Origin: Phoebastria nigripes
Taxonomy: Eukaryota > Chordata > Aves > Procellariiformes > Diomedeidae
NCBI GenBank assembly: GCA_035582835.1
Contig: JAYKAV010003432.1
Coordinates: 1,360,362 to 1,424,361, forward strand
Direction: 5' to 3'
DNA: 64,000 bases
Part shown: positions 35,470 through 48,100 of the stretch, one piece after another
How positions within the stretch are numbered: the stretch's first letter is position 1
Layout: every line of letters starts with the position of its first letter
Program-made: the position numbers and the translations under genes
The notes under the pieces: model-generated
Databases searched by the model: none
Seen by the model: the letters and a program-made list of their open reading frames with translations, nothing else
What the model was told of the DNA's origin: nothing

Positions 35470-38400
35470 ATGATATTTTTTACAGTAGATGCCGCTGGTC
35501 TAGCTTTCAGCTGTCTGATAACCCCATCGCACAAGTGGCTGCAGAGACTTCCCCCAGTGCAGCACGGCTGCTGCTGTTCACACTGCTTTTGTTATTTCTC
35601 CACGGAGAGTTCTGTGCTTCTCGTTGAAGCAGCACGATTGTTTTTTCTCAATCTTTTTGTAATAAGTGCCAAGAGCACTTCTTGGAGAACAGGCTTTGAT
35701 TGGCTTTGGTATGTGGTGGTGTGAGCTCCTGCCATGGTCCTGGGGTTCCTGCAAGGAACTGCATCTCCCCGTTACTGCTGCTGGGGCTCTGGGTGGCTGT
35801 GGTGGTGGCCTCTTGTTTCTTTGAGAGAGATATCTTGGGTAACAAAGCAAAGTGTTTCCTACTGGTGGATCTAAACGCATTTTATTCTTTAACAAAAGAT
35901 TTGAGAGAGGTGGATGTGTGCATATTTGAAAGAAAAACACAGTTTGAAATAGGTGTTGTTTAGATACTATCTTAATGTGTCTAAAGCTTCATGCTGAAAT
36001 CCTCATTTATATCTTCCTTCTTTTCAGTAGGTGTTATTTCCAAACTAGGGAGTGGTGTCAGATACCTGCAATTCCCGTGTCATTGCTGGGGCACCGCTCC
36101 TCGCTGGCTTATGTTCTTAATTACCAACCTATGCAATCTTTGATGTTTCATTTAAAATAAAATGTCCTGGAAAGAAAATCGTATTTGGTCCTTCGGAAGG
36201 GCTTAGATTTGAGTTACTTTGTGTCTGTTCCCTGCTGAAATGCAGCTTTTCATTTTCTTTTCTGTTGAGGTCACTAATCATGTGCGGCTTGCAGGGGTTA
36301 TTGTTCCACTTTGCCTGCCCCCNTGAACAAAGCCCAGCGTACCTTAGATGTCAGCAAGGAGGAGTGAAAATCAATGCCTTTCCCATGGCATCTCCCACTG
36401 AGGCCACCGTTCGGTAAGGGAAAGCCTGGCTTTGCTGGGGGAGACGATGGCGAGGTCAATGGGAGTGCGGCTAGGCGAGCTTATCTCTGGGGGCTCTTGC
36501 TAGGGCTTTAGCGCATCTTGCTTACATTTTCCTTCTGCCAAGGTAGAGGCGTGACTGTTTCTGCCTTTCTTAGCCCTGTTATCTCTTAGCTATTTTTTTG
36601 AACACCCGAGACCTTTTGATGACAGAAACAATACAAGGGATATCCATATTGGCTGTGCTAAAACTGATCATCAGCCTCTGAGGTGCGTTAAATTAAGACG
36701 ACGTTTGTGGGTTTTGGATAAAGTTGACAAATGGGGTTCTACAAAATAATTGTGGACTTGCAAGTTATCTTGGAGCGTGCTCCAGGCCCTACAATTTCCC
36801 AGATCAGAGCAACGTAGAGGTGGCTTGAAAGTTTCCTTAATGATATCGTTTACATCCTGGGAATGCTTACCCCGAGAGAGTGACATTAATCTCCTCTCGT
36901 ACTTTTTGAGGGCTGAGTTATGAGAAAAGAAAGTCCTAAGCAAGGTTAAGGGAGTTTAAGGAGGTTAAGGGAGGACTCAACTTTGCCGGAAGCTACGAAA
37001 TGAAGAAACTGATCTTTGTACTACGTGCAAATCTCTTTAGTAGACATCATACTTCTCTAATGAGTTTGGTGCGCAGAGCCTGTTCACTGGAAGTTGCCTA
37101 AAACTAGAGCAATTCAGGCGTAAAAGATGTTTTCTGTTTCAGAGGGAACTATATTGGAGAAGTAAAGACGGCTAGCAAAGCTGTCTCATATAGCAGCTGA
37201 TCTGGCCAGCTAGTTTAGCACTAGCGAGCTGCTCTGACCTTGTCAGCTCTGGTGAGGAAAGGTTTAAGTCATCGGCCCTGTCAATAAATATCTGGCAGCT
37301 GGTTCAGTTCAGTCAGGGCATGACAAGGTCTCCGTAGGTTTGTGCTGTGCCCTAACAAATGATAATGACCCTGGAGAGCTGGAGGAATTATTTAGTAACC
37401 TTCAGATCACCACGCTATCAGGCTGGATGTATACCAACAGTGCCACCTTAATTACTGGGTATATGTGGAAATGTTTCCTTCAGTGGAAACGTAGGACTAT
37501 TACAGAAGGACTACAGAAATGAACATGGATAGAGGCGAGCTGTCTGCTTTATATGTGGGTGCCCCAAAAATCGCAGTATTCACGAAAAGAGCATATTGTA
37601 CTTCAGCTGCCTGTTCGCAAGCAGGCAGCAAGATTGGACTGCATGTTAATCTTCAGGTACCGGGGAAGATTTAGATGTGGATACAATAATTTAAAGCCGT
37701 AAGGTTGCTGGGGTAATAGGAAAAATTGACACGGAAAAATATGAGAGCAAATCTTCAATAAGGTCAGATGTGGATGTCATCAGCTGAATATGCAGAAGGC
37801 AGGTACGGCATTCCCACTGGAGGCCATCAATTTGTTTGCTGTGAACTGTCAGTTGTATCGAGAGCCTGTTCCATCGCTTGATAAGAACTGGAAAGTTAAC
37901 GAAAGAATCNATCAAGGCATGAGGAGGTGGTTAGAAAAGGGTGATGGGTGGAATTTGTGAAGTACGATTCAAAAGGAGAGAATAAATTTAGGAGTCTGCC
38001 CTAGCTGATAGTCTTCAAAGTGGAAGCTTCTGAAAGAAAGGGAAAGCCAAAAGGCCCCAAACGTGACATCACTTGTGGATTTTTACTATTTTTAAAGGAT
38101 TGTGGTACAGTGCAGCTTGGGAGCAATGACAACAAATCAGCTGCTGTAAAACTGTTTCTGTGCTGATGTACGAGACGGAAGAGATCAGATTTGCAAGAAA
38201 TTTAAATGAGGTTTATAACATGCGGTGCTGCCAAATGGAAATTTTGCATCCAGGAAACGCTCCTGGCAAGAGCCAGCGTTGCTCTTCGCTGGGTGGGAGG
38301 CAGCGGGGATCCTCNGGAGGAGGATCTCATTCCCTTCCTGGAGCGAAGGTGCCGGTGTGGGATGGACAAGAGTAGGTAAAGGCAGCGCGTGTCACCTGCA

Positions 38401-39655
38401 ACCGCTGCCCTCCGTCCTCGGCAGTGCAAGAGGTTGGAAAGACATCGTGTGTAGGAGAGGTGGGGATTAGGCTCGTGTTCGCTGCCTGGATGGTTTTAGC
38501 CACAAGCCACTGAGTAAAAACAAAACCTGCTGTGACCTGCTGCCCGGCTTTCCAGTTTTAGCCCCAGTGCTATCTATCTTATACTGGTATGTTTGATTTT
38601 CAGAGCTGGAGGCTAGGCTGGAAGGAGATTTCCCTTTTCTTGTCAATACTGGCAAGCCACCATTTGTTTTTGGTTTGTTTTGTTCTTTATTCATCCATCA
38701 TCCTGAAGAATTTGATTTGGGAATTAAAATGCCACTTTTCTGGAAGCTTCAGTGATTCCCTGGGGTTAAACTGCGCTGGTCCTTGGCACAGCACCATCCA
38801 GGGAGGAAGCGTGTCCCCGAGGTTGTCCCTGCGTTGGTCTTCCCTCCATTGCCCCCAAGGGCACCCACCTCCTGCCTGATAGAAAGGCTTTGATTTAAAG
38901 AGCATGGTAGAGAGTAATGGAGATACGGGGTAATCATAAATTTAGCGCTGCTCTTTTCCTGTTAGTAAAATATCTTGCAACTGGCAACTAATGTGGTAAA
39001 ATGATTTCTTTCACCTTATGCATGAAATTCCCCAAATTATGCAGAGTATAATAAAAACAGAGATGGNATTGTCATGATAACGCATTTTTCTCCTGTATGG
39101 ATGGAAAGAGACATTTACAGACATTGCTCTAACAGTTTCCTTTGTTCTTTTATCACCTTTTGATACCATGGGCTATAGAGCTAGAAGGAGATATTAAAGT
39201 GAAAGAAAATCAAAATCGTCTTGAAGGTACTCCTTTACAGTGGCGTAAGTATTGCAATTTGATGACAGCAATCTAGTCTTAAACCACTATGATTTATACA
39301 TGTACTCTAAGGGCGAGAGAAATTATGTTGGGCTTATTTTAATGAAGAAAGTAAAAATACTCACAGTCCTCCAAAACATCTGATGGGAAACAATGTGTGT
39401 GCTTTTATGATTGTGGAGCAGATGAAGATCTTAAAATGTCAGTGCTGTTGATGTTGGCATTATTTGAGCTTCCCCGCAGTGCTCTCTTTTTCTCTAGTGG
39501 GAAGATGCAGCAAGGCCAGAGGAACATCTCTTTAAAGTATGTGTGACAGATGTTTTCTTAATCAAATATATCAAGTATTACCATGTAAAATTCGCTTAGA
39601 AAGTGATTAGGCCCAGTTGTGTGATATTGCCTCATACTGGTTTGGTTTTGTTTTG
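35470..39655. other. Intron, no gene seen
   Basis: A TTAAGGGAG motif pair with a 19-bp offset lies at 36944-36973. The 38200-38470 segment is GC-richer with open frames on both strands but no recognisable protein. Confidence 0.65.
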
Positions 39656-40130
39656 TTAATGTTGCAATTAATCTTAGCAAAAACCTAATTCATCCCTGGG
39701 CTGCTTTCATGCCGTGATCAGTTTGTCGAAATCGAATGCAACAACCCCCCTGTCTAATCAGATACGTTATCTTGATTTAGAGTAACAGCAGGTTTATGGA
39801 GTTTTGTTAGAGAGTAATAAAATTATGTCTTCACGAGTTTGGGATAATTAATCTAATTATTGTTTTGAAGAGTAAGTCTCTAATAAGGCAGATTGTCCTT
39901 TGTTACTTTTTTTTTGTCTTATTTTGGGGAACGTGGAATAAATGCACTTCACAGCACTTGTCATTGCTCTGCTGTAAGCACTTGGGCAATGGATATGGGC
40001 TTTAATGAATAATATCTTCAACTTTGACAAAAAGAGCGAATATCTCTCTTGAATGAACTAGTAGAATAAATGCAACCCTGACATCTAATTATTACTGGTG
40101 CATGAATAAAATCTTTTATGCTTGCTATGT
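39656..40130. promoter_or_regulatory. Candidate conserved non-coding element
   Basis: Homeodomain-like cores cluster here: GCAATTAATCTTAG near 39664, ATAATTAATCTAATTATTG at 39844-39862 and CTAATTATTAC near 40085. A SOX-type CCTTTGTTAC sits at 39897-39906. No mobile element is recognisable. The composition suggests an intronic enhancer, but this is inferred from motif density only. Confidence 0.3.
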
Positions 40131-41308
40131 TTTAGGTGAAATAAGATTGCTTAGCATTTGTCTAGCAGCAGGAATGTGCTCCTGGAGTTTAAAATGAACC
40201 CAGGTCAGTAGCTAACAATTACACAATTAGATTTGTCCTTTCCGAGTGTTGGTGAATCATCATGTTGGTTGGATGCTGATCTGTTGCTGATCAGTCACAA
40301 AATCAAATCCTAAACACCATTTTAATCCCTCCCAGCCCGCTGCCATCAAGCTCCTTCCCTCTCCTTACCGTGGCTGAGCCTTGTTTTCTGTTGATACCAA
40401 CCGACAAAGGTTTTTCCTAACTTCCTTCCAGTCAAAAAGGGCTCCATGAAGAGGCAATAGAACTTGGTGTTTCATGTACTTAATTCAGGTTTGAGCTTGT
40501 TTTGAGAGAAAGCGAAGTGCAGCAGCTTAGGCAGGGTGTGCGTGGAAGGGCAGCCCGGCCATGGTCGCTGCTCAGCACGGGGACCATGCAGCATCATGTG
40601 CTGTAGCTGCACGTGAGACAAAACTGGTCGCATGCCTTCTCCAGCAGCATCCAAATAAATAGCATGTAATAGCATCTCTGCAATCCTTCAAGTACGGACT
40701 GTTTTCAAAATGGTATAAAAAATGTCAGCCAGTTGCTTAAGATGGAAAGTATCATCAGTCTTCCGGGTAAGCCACAAGTCTTTTAAATACAGTCCCTCTT
40801 CACAGCGATGTTGTCACCTCTCAGCACTTACAATCAGCTGAAGACATAAAACATGTGAGGTCCCACAGTCCTTGGCTCCCGGATCGTTCCTTTGGCCGTC
40901 CTTTGTGCTCCCTTGGTCTGGGATCTCCATATCTCCCTTGAAGCGGGTACCAGAACTAGGCACGCCNCCGTAGTAGCGGTCTCAGGAAGGCTACGTAGTC
41001 AGGCAAGATCAGACCCTTTCTTCTCCTTGATGTTCTTCTTTTTAAACATCCAAGGCTTACGCTCGCTTTTTTAGCCACCACGGGTGTACTAAGACCTCAC
41101 GTTGAGGCTGTTTGAGAGCTCTGAACATCAGCGCATCGCCTGAGGTCACAGAGCGAGCAAGCTGCTGTAGTGGGGTGGGATATCAAGGCTCTGGGCAAGT
41201 CTTTGGTCAGACCATCAGACCACCCTGTTGTCTTTCAGAATACCCTTTTAAATGCATGCCAGTATATCATGTTGTTTTTCCTTGTCTTGTGCTTTTGTTT
41301 CACTGTCT
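40131..41308. other. Intron, no gene seen
   Basis: A GC-richer patch near 40850-41000 contains one N (40967). No family-like open frame. Confidence 0.6.
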
Positions 41309-41385
41309 AAAAAAAAAAAAAACAAACCCCCCCAAAAAACCACCAACCAAAACCAAACAAAAAAAAAACCACACACAAAAAAATC
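41309..41385 (+). repeat. Poly(A) plus A/C-only tract
   Basis: Fourteen A bases are followed by C-run and A-run blocks with no G or T, ending before TCCTGGG. It matches the tracts at 25304 and 29271. Confidence 0.95.
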
Positions 41386-42270
41386 CTGGGTGGCTTTAAA
41401 GATTTAATAACTGTGGTGAAATGGGATAAATACATTAATAGGCTGGATTCCATATATTAAATGACTATAAAAATGTCACTATTATGAACAAAATGCACTA
41501 AAAAACGTTTTGGAAAGACTTCCTGTGAAGGCCGGGATCACAGTATGAAAAATAACGCAGTATATTTCATGTAAATAGATTGGTGGATGGAAGGCATTTC
41601 AATATTTCAATTTGATTGTATAACATATAATCTGCGGGAAACCAATAACTTGCCACTTAAAGAACTACTTATTCCTTTGAAAAATCTTCAATAAACATTC
41701 TATTTAGAAACAATTCACATTTTATGTTCTACGTTTTCTTCTTGGTTTTTTTTTTTCTTATTTTTTGTACTTAACAAATCTGGATGAAACCTGATGTTGT
41801 TTTCAGCATTTATTTGGCCATGCTGCTTATCTCACACCTGCAGTTACAATTCTCTGTTCATGAAAATGTGATTGCTTTAAAAGCGATGGCTTCCGATAGC
41901 TTAATGATTTCTTCTTCTTACAGTGGAATAAAATGCCACAGGTAGGAAATACCTTTTAGAAACAAAAAACGTTTTCAGACGGGTGCTATTAATTGGGAGG
42001 ATTGAAGGCAAGGCAGGGAGCTGGGCTATGGGTGCAAGCACTGTGCGTTGCAGCTCTTCGGGAGGTGGCGTTTCCGTGGGGCTGCAGCGCTCCTGCGAGT
42101 GGTGCGAAGGCTCCTGTTTCCCTGGAGTGAACAGCCTGATCTTTTCTGAAAGGTGTTTGTATATTTTAATTCAGAGGAGGGGGGTGTTTTGAACCATTCA
42201 CTGCATTTTAATGTTAATTTAGGTGTGGATTCTTGTTGATCAGATGTGTCCTGACACTGCTGAAACTAAG
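41386..42270. other. AT-rich intron, no gene seen
   Basis: Ordinary intron leading to the LTR insertion. The 41990-42120 part is GC-richer. Confidence 0.65.
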
Positions 42271-42510
42271 TGTCCTGGTTTCGGCTGGGATAGAGTTAAT
42301 TTTCTTCCTAGTGCTGTGTTTTGGATTTAGTATGAGAAGAATGTTGATAACACACTGATGTTTTTAGTTGTTGCTAAGTAGTCTACTAGTCAAGGACTTT
42401 TCAGCCTCCCATGCTCTGCCAGGTGCACAAGAAGCTGGGAGGGAGCATAGCCGGGACAGCTAGCCCAACTGGCCAATGGGGTATTCCATACCATGTGACA
42501 TCATGCTCAG

Positions 42511-42520
42511 TATATAAATA
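42511..42520 (+). promoter_or_regulatory. LTR TATA box
   Basis: TATATAAATA lies in the expected U3 position about 240 bases into the LTR. It could have served, or still serve, as a sense-strand promoter within the host intron. Confidence 0.7.
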
Positions 42521-42616
42521 GGAGGCGTGGTCCAGGAAGTAGCGATCGCTGCTTGGGTATCAGTCGGCGGGTGGTGAGCAATTGCATTGTGCATCACTCA
42601 TTTTGTATATTCTACC

Positions 42617-42650
42617 ATTATTATTATTATTATCATCATTATCATTATTT
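42617..42650 (+). repeat. (ATT/ATC)n simple repeat inside the LTR
   Basis: Trinucleotide ATT units grade into ATC units between the TATA box and the ATTAAA signal of the LTR. It appears to be part of the element rather than an independent insertion. Confidence 0.85.
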
Positions 42651-42664
42651 CCCCTTCCTTTTCT

Positions 42665-42670
42665 ATTAAA
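42665..42670 (+). terminator. LTR polyadenylation signal
   Basis: ATTAAA lies in the position expected for the R region of the LTR, about 150 bases after the TATA box, followed by T-rich sequence. Confidence 0.65.
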
Positions 42671-42796
42671 CTGTCTTTATCTCAGTCCACGAATTTTACT
42701 TTTTTTTCCGATTCTCTCCCCCATCCCACTATGGGGAGGGGGGAGTGAGCGAGCAGCTGTGTGGTGTTTGGCTGCCTGCTGGGTTAAACCACAACA

Positions 42797-44472
42797 CTGA
42801 GAAATAGGTGATAAACGTAGATGAAGGATGGGCCACTCCATCCCCTCCTGTGCCTCTTCTCTGCCATTGCCACTGGTGTGGATCTTCGGACAGAACCGAG
42901 TGCTTCCACTGTCCTCCTCCACCTCCAGCAGTGTGTTCCCGATTGCTTGTCCTCCAGATCTCATCCTGCCTCAGTTGCCTGGCCAGCATGTAGATACGGT
43001 CTCCTCATCGCAACTTTTGCACCCTTTCATACTCTGTTGTAGGTTGTAGAGAGCGCTTAGTGTGTTAGAGAGAAATGCTGCATCTGAACGCACACAGCAA
43101 GGCATGAGGCTAATGCTGCACCGATTGGTGTGTCTTTGGAAAGTAGCAGGAAGAAAATTGGGCTCAGGATCTGCAGACAGCTGTCTTGCTGCAAGCTTTG
43201 GGATGTATTGTCTGTACGGGTCTTCCTTCTCGGGGGAGAAGTTGTTTAATAAGTACCTCTGGAGTACTGTCAAAATATTTGTGTGCAAACACTAATAAAT
43301 AGAAAAATTTGTCTTCCTGTTTATCAGATGGGAGAAACAGAAGTGCAAGGTGGCTTGGGATTTATTGCTGTTCTGATGCTGTGTTCTGTGGGAGGTAAAC
43401 AGGAGCTCAATCCAGAGCAGTCCAGTGCAGTTTCGTTGGTGTGAAGAGCCGGCGATTTGTGGCCGGTGGCAGCTGTAAAGGGAATTGAATGAACGGTGTC
43501 ACTCTGAAATTTCATCAGCGTCTCTGGTTAACTGAGAAACACCTTTGGCTGATTTCTTTCCAAGTGGCGGGATTATCCAACTTCTAGAAAAATTGGATGA
43601 AAGCCTGTTTTTGTTAAACATTTGATTGACTGAATGGGGCATTTTGGGGTAAAGGGTAGAGGTTAACCGCTTCTTCGCTGTGAAAAGAAATCTGTTTACT
43701 GCTTGCAGCGTTTGTTTTCAGTAATTTCTGGCTTTACTAGTAGCTTTCTGTGGATCCTGTAGTGGATTATAATATTTAGCCTAATGAAAAACTGTATGAG
43801 GTAAATCTGTCCAAAGAATTGCAAATTTCAGGTAACCAACTCTAAATTTTCTTCTGTTGTGTCCCAAATTACAGGCTTCATCTTACTCTTAGAAGTATTA
43901 TTTGCATAATGTGTTGTATTTTTTCTTTGAAGTATGACTGGCCATCAAAATATTTGGACTATGGAATTTTTTTCTCTTTCTCCATTACATTTAAGGTATG
44001 GTAGACCAAATTATATTCTTATTATTTTAGTTGAATTGTTTAGTTGGCATTTAAATCAGAGGAGAATTCCATCTTGGATTTTACTTGCCAATTTTATCAG
44101 TGAACCTCCTCTCTCTATCAACATTTTAAAATTGTTTTCTGTTAACAGCTTACGTATTTCCAGTGTATAGGGGAGTATTGTCTCATGAAAACTTTGAGTG
44201 CTGCTCTGGCCCTCTCAAATCTTTAAAGATGGGCAGGAAGCCTTACAAGAGATAACTGCTCTTGCAAAAATATTAATGATATTTTAATCACAGAAAGCAG
44301 GTTTTTTGTTTAGTTTTGCTTGTTTTTAATAATTAAAAAAAAAAAAAGATGGAACAGCCTTTCTGCATTTAGTCCCAGCATCTACTTGCTAGAATTGCTA
44401 AGCTCGAGCAAAGCACGTGGTTGGAAAGATGCTTAATTGTAGGTGTATTTGGGAGATGTATGTGCGCATTTA
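42797..44472. other. Intron, no gene seen
   Basis: The first 250 bases after the LTR (to about 43050) are GC-richer and open in several frames on both strands; no translation resembles a known protein. The rest is AT-rich. Confidence 0.6.
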
Positions 44473-44513
44473 TTTTATATACATATATAAAATATACACA
44501 CACACAAAAGATC
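44473..44513. repeat. AT-rich palindrome and CA repeat
   Basis: TTTTATATA (44473-44481) and TATATAAAA (44484-44492) are exact inverted copies separated by CA, followed by a short CA dinucleotide run. Confidence 0.85.
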
Positions 44514-44994
44514 TTGAAGTTGTTAAAATCTGAAGTTACTGCAGGGACAGTTAGATGGATTTTCACATCCTCGTTATGTGTCCATGGGACATGTGCCAGC
44601 ATATTTAATTAAGCAAAACTTCCATTAGAGTAGAACCTTGACTCATAGATGACAGTAGTGTTTGGATCAGCGTTGCTACCATTGGGTTTTTACCCCAGAA
44701 CTGTTAATTTTAGCTATGCAGTACAGCTCCCGCTAACACAGATCCCTTCTTGTGGCTATAACTCAAAACCCACTTGTTTCTTTTTCGGGCTGTGCACTGT
44801 CCTTAAGGAAGTACCAATCCTGACCTTAGTAAAGCTTTAGCTGATCTTGTAGGTTCAGTTGTACGTAGGGAAAATTCCAACTGATTCATTAAGAGTTGCA
44901 GGATTCACTCCCATGTGTTTTGGTTTCTCTGGGAGGTACTCGTTACTTTGGAGAGGAATTGTCAAAAGCATGAGCTAAAATCTACTTTTTCATT

Positions 44995-45195
44995 TTGAGC
45001 TCTGTTACCGACGACTTATCCAACCTTGGGTAATTCTTTTAGCATTTCTGTAAGGTTCCCCCTCCGTGTGTAATGTGGTTAATAATAGCTATCTCAGAGG
45101 AGCACAGTGAGATTTAATTTATTAGTTTTTGGAAAGTACTTTGTGATTCTTAACTGGAAAAATGCCATAAAAGCGCAAAGTATTAATATAATAAA
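44995..45195 (+). mobile_element. Probable old MIR/CORE-SINE-like remnant
   Basis: The succession GGTAATTCTTTTAGC, TAATAATAGCTATCTCA, then GGAAAGTACTTTGTGAT and GCGCAAAGTATTA follows the order seen in the 3' half and tail of MIR-type elements (the pattern of a few-base identity blocks around AATAATAG and the AAGTRCTTTGAGAT tail). It is strongly diverged, as expected for an element predating birds. Confidence 0.5.
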
Positions 45196-48100
45196 TTAAT
45201 GTGCAAGCTCCTTTCAAATTAATAGCCGGATTGTGAGCCATATACTCACGCTGAAAACTGTCCTAATACTATGCAAGTATCTCCATTGAACAAGACAAGC
45301 TATGAAGGCAGGATATGTGGGAAAAATTTAGAAGAAGAAAGGAATAATATTGCTGAACTGGGCTTAGGGGTGCTAAGACTTTAAAAACAGAGTTGTTGAG
45401 AAGGCTGGTCAATATATAGCAGTAGGAAAAAAAAAAACACCTATGACACTTTTGAGATCAGGGTAGTCATGTTTTTAATTATTCTAGTAATAGTCCTGCT
45501 TGTTTCAGGCATCTGGAATTATTCTCCCACGCAGTGATGTCCTGACTGAAAGCTTCAGTTTTCCAGATACTGCTCTCCAGATCTAGAGTCCACTGGACTT
45601 ATTTTTAAGCGTACACTCTGTTAGGTTGGGGCTGGAAGGAGTTAATTCTCCAATCTCATAGCTTTTTGATCTGTACTGTATTTAAGACTGTCAAGGTATT
45701 GAAGTAGAAGATATTAGGGTTCTGCCTATTTTCTTGGACTGCAGGCATTAATAAGAATGATATTGTGCTTTGATTTTATAGCACTTTCACAACATGTATT
45801 TTGAAATCGCTTTATAAAAAAAAAAAAATCAATATGTACAAACTGAAGCAACAAATGCCCGATAAAGTGGAGTTCAGAAGAGCAAAGCTATGGATTCCCC
45901 AGTAATTGCAACAAGCATGTTGAAACACGCATTGAAATGGGCAAGATTTAAACTGTAATTTGGATTCTGAACCTTTGGTTAAATTTATCAATGAGTTCTG
46001 CAGTGGGGTTGTTGTGGCTGAACGCTGAGAAACCCCGAGGGCACAGCAAAAGGCATCGTGTCCTGGGTGATGGATGGCAGGTTTGGGACTGCACATTAGC
46101 TACTGCAGGCTTGGACATCGGAGAGCAGCCAGCTTCCCTCAGCTCAGGAGGAGCCGTGCTAGCTGAGGTTCAGGCCTCCAATTTTAACTTTAGCGGTAAA
46201 GCATTTAAGTGCCTCTTGCAGGGTTACAGATCTGTTAACAGCAGCAAACTGTGTAATACCTTTCCTAAAATAGGCAGTGGAAACACGGAGGAGCTAATGA
46301 ACCTGAGGCCACGCGGGCTCCTCTTGCATCGCACGCTGTGTTCGCGCTCCCAAATAAACGTGGGATTTCCATGAGCGGCACTAGTGCCTGCTGCGAGGGG
46401 ATGCTGCCTCTCCCACGGATCCCAGCTGTGCAGTAGTTAAATGTCACGTCGGGGTTTTTCAGTCCAGCAGGTTGCAGCTTTCGTCTCCTTGCAGCTTACA
46501 AAGCATTAGGGAGTGAGTCGTGGTCCTCAGTGGTCTTCCAGCCACTGTAAATACAGTTTCTGTTTGCTGAAAACAATGACTTCCAAAAGGTCAAACCCTA
46601 ACCTTTTGCTTGCTAGCAGAAAGGTATAAATTGTTTCTTCCTTTCTTGTATCTTGAAAAATCTCAAAGACAACTGATTTGTGGGATTTGCAAGGTTCCCC
46701 AATGCTTTTTTTTACCTGTTGGAGAGGACGTTGAATGGATCTGTAGTATTCATTTGAGGGAGCAAAGACATATTCAGCTGGACACCCCCTAAAAAAATCA
46801 TCACAGTAATTGTGGTTATAAAAGGTCCTCAAGAATTAAGGGTAGAGTATAGGTTGCTACACATGCCAAAATACCTAAATACATACCCATGAGGATAAAA
46901 GTTGGATTCTTAAACTTACTCTGAACATTTTGCAACCTAGGGGTGAGCGTGCTTGCCAACGGATGTCAACCAGGAAAAAAAATTGCCTGTGAATTCCTGG
47001 CCGACATTATATTTTTGCAGTTGTCACAAACACTGAAAAGATGTTGAGTCTCTTCATTCACCTGAAGTTTGTTCTAGGTTTTCCATCTTCAGTGTAATGA
47101 TTTTTACTTGTGAAATGGTCTGAAAAATGTGACAGCAGTTCAATATCAAACCGTTTCCCACAGTTGCTAAAAATTTAGGGATCTTTTCCTCCCATTCTCC
47201 TCTACATGAAAAGATTCCTACAACTCACGCATTTTTCTTTCTCTACTGCATATTCCGGCGCCTGAAGGACCATCCCTGTGGAAATGTGCCTGTTGTCCTT
47301 CCCTTATGAGGTTGTAACTGAAGATGGAGATTTACTACTTGGCTTTCACGTTTAGTATCATTTGAGAAATTGGTGTGATGTACGTGAATGAAATAGTTTT
47401 GTAAAACTGTCATTCACGAAAGCAAATCTTACAGAGTGGGTAGGGTGGAGTGTTGCCATCTGCTTAAGGATACACCAGATTAGGAACACCCTAAGTCAGT
47501 GTGTGAAGCGGAGAGCTGGAACAGGCGAGAGATTGCCTCAACGTTGGCTATGGGGTATTTAAGACTCAGCACTTCTTTTTCTGAAAAATAAACACGTTTG
47601 AATGCTTGCACTCTGAAAATGCACGTGCTTCTCTGATGAGATCTTCAAAGGCAAATTATATATTAAAGGTCACGTATTCCCTCTGACTCAAGGGATGCTG
47701 ACCTGCTCGTGGTCAAACGTGCCGCAGCCTGCGTGCCCGGCAGTTATTCCACACACCCCAAGAGAAATTGCATTCTCTGGTGATTGAACTTACAGGGTGA
47801 GGAGTAAGTTTAATGAGAGATATGTTAGGGAAAACGTACAAGTGATTATTAAAACATGAATTTTCCAGAAATACAAAAGTATAAGCAGTATTCTCTTTAG
47901 TATTGTGTCTATTAGTCGTTGCAGTCTACCAGTGTCAAAAGAAATTTCTTTCAAGCAGCATGAGCGCAGAATGTTTGGTGTTCCTGTGGATGAGGATCAG
48001 ATGGTAGATGTCGCTTAATGATTGCCTAAACCACATTTTCCTGGACAAATATTTGATCGAGTTGGTGTTTCTTTTTTTCTCTACCTTATTTCCTGAATCT

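Larger units (their letters stand above)
42271..42796 (+). mobile_element. Solo endogenous-retrovirus LTR
   Basis: A 526-bp element begins TGTCCTGGTTTCGGCTGGGA and ends TTAAACCACAACA, giving the TG...CA termini of a retroviral LTR. It has a TATA box (TATATAAATA at 42511-42520) and an ATTAAA polyadenylation signal (42665-42670), so U3, R and U5 lie in plus orientation. The flanks CTAAG (42266-42270) and CTGAG (42797-42801) look like a 5-bp target duplication with one mismatch. The opening sequence is one I recall from abundant LTRs in neoavian genomes; I do not assign a database family name. No viral internal sequence or second LTR is present, so it is a recombination-derived solo LTR with no coding capacity. 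Confidence 0.88.

Noticed and set aside
36944..36973. GGTTAAGGGAG repeated, resembling telomeric TTAGGG
   Set aside because: Only two copies, and the unit is not TTAGGG; no interstitial telomere array.
42808..43049. Overlapping open frames right after the LTR as remnants of a retroviral gene
   Set aside because: They lie outside the LTR terminus and target duplication, are open in several frames on both strands, and show no retroviral motifs.
43588..43612. AAATTGGATGAAAGCC considered as the Asn-Trp-Met-Lys core of the DCC Ig4 exon
   Set aside because: Neither upstream nor downstream codons continue the Ig4 similarity, and no flanking splice sites fit.
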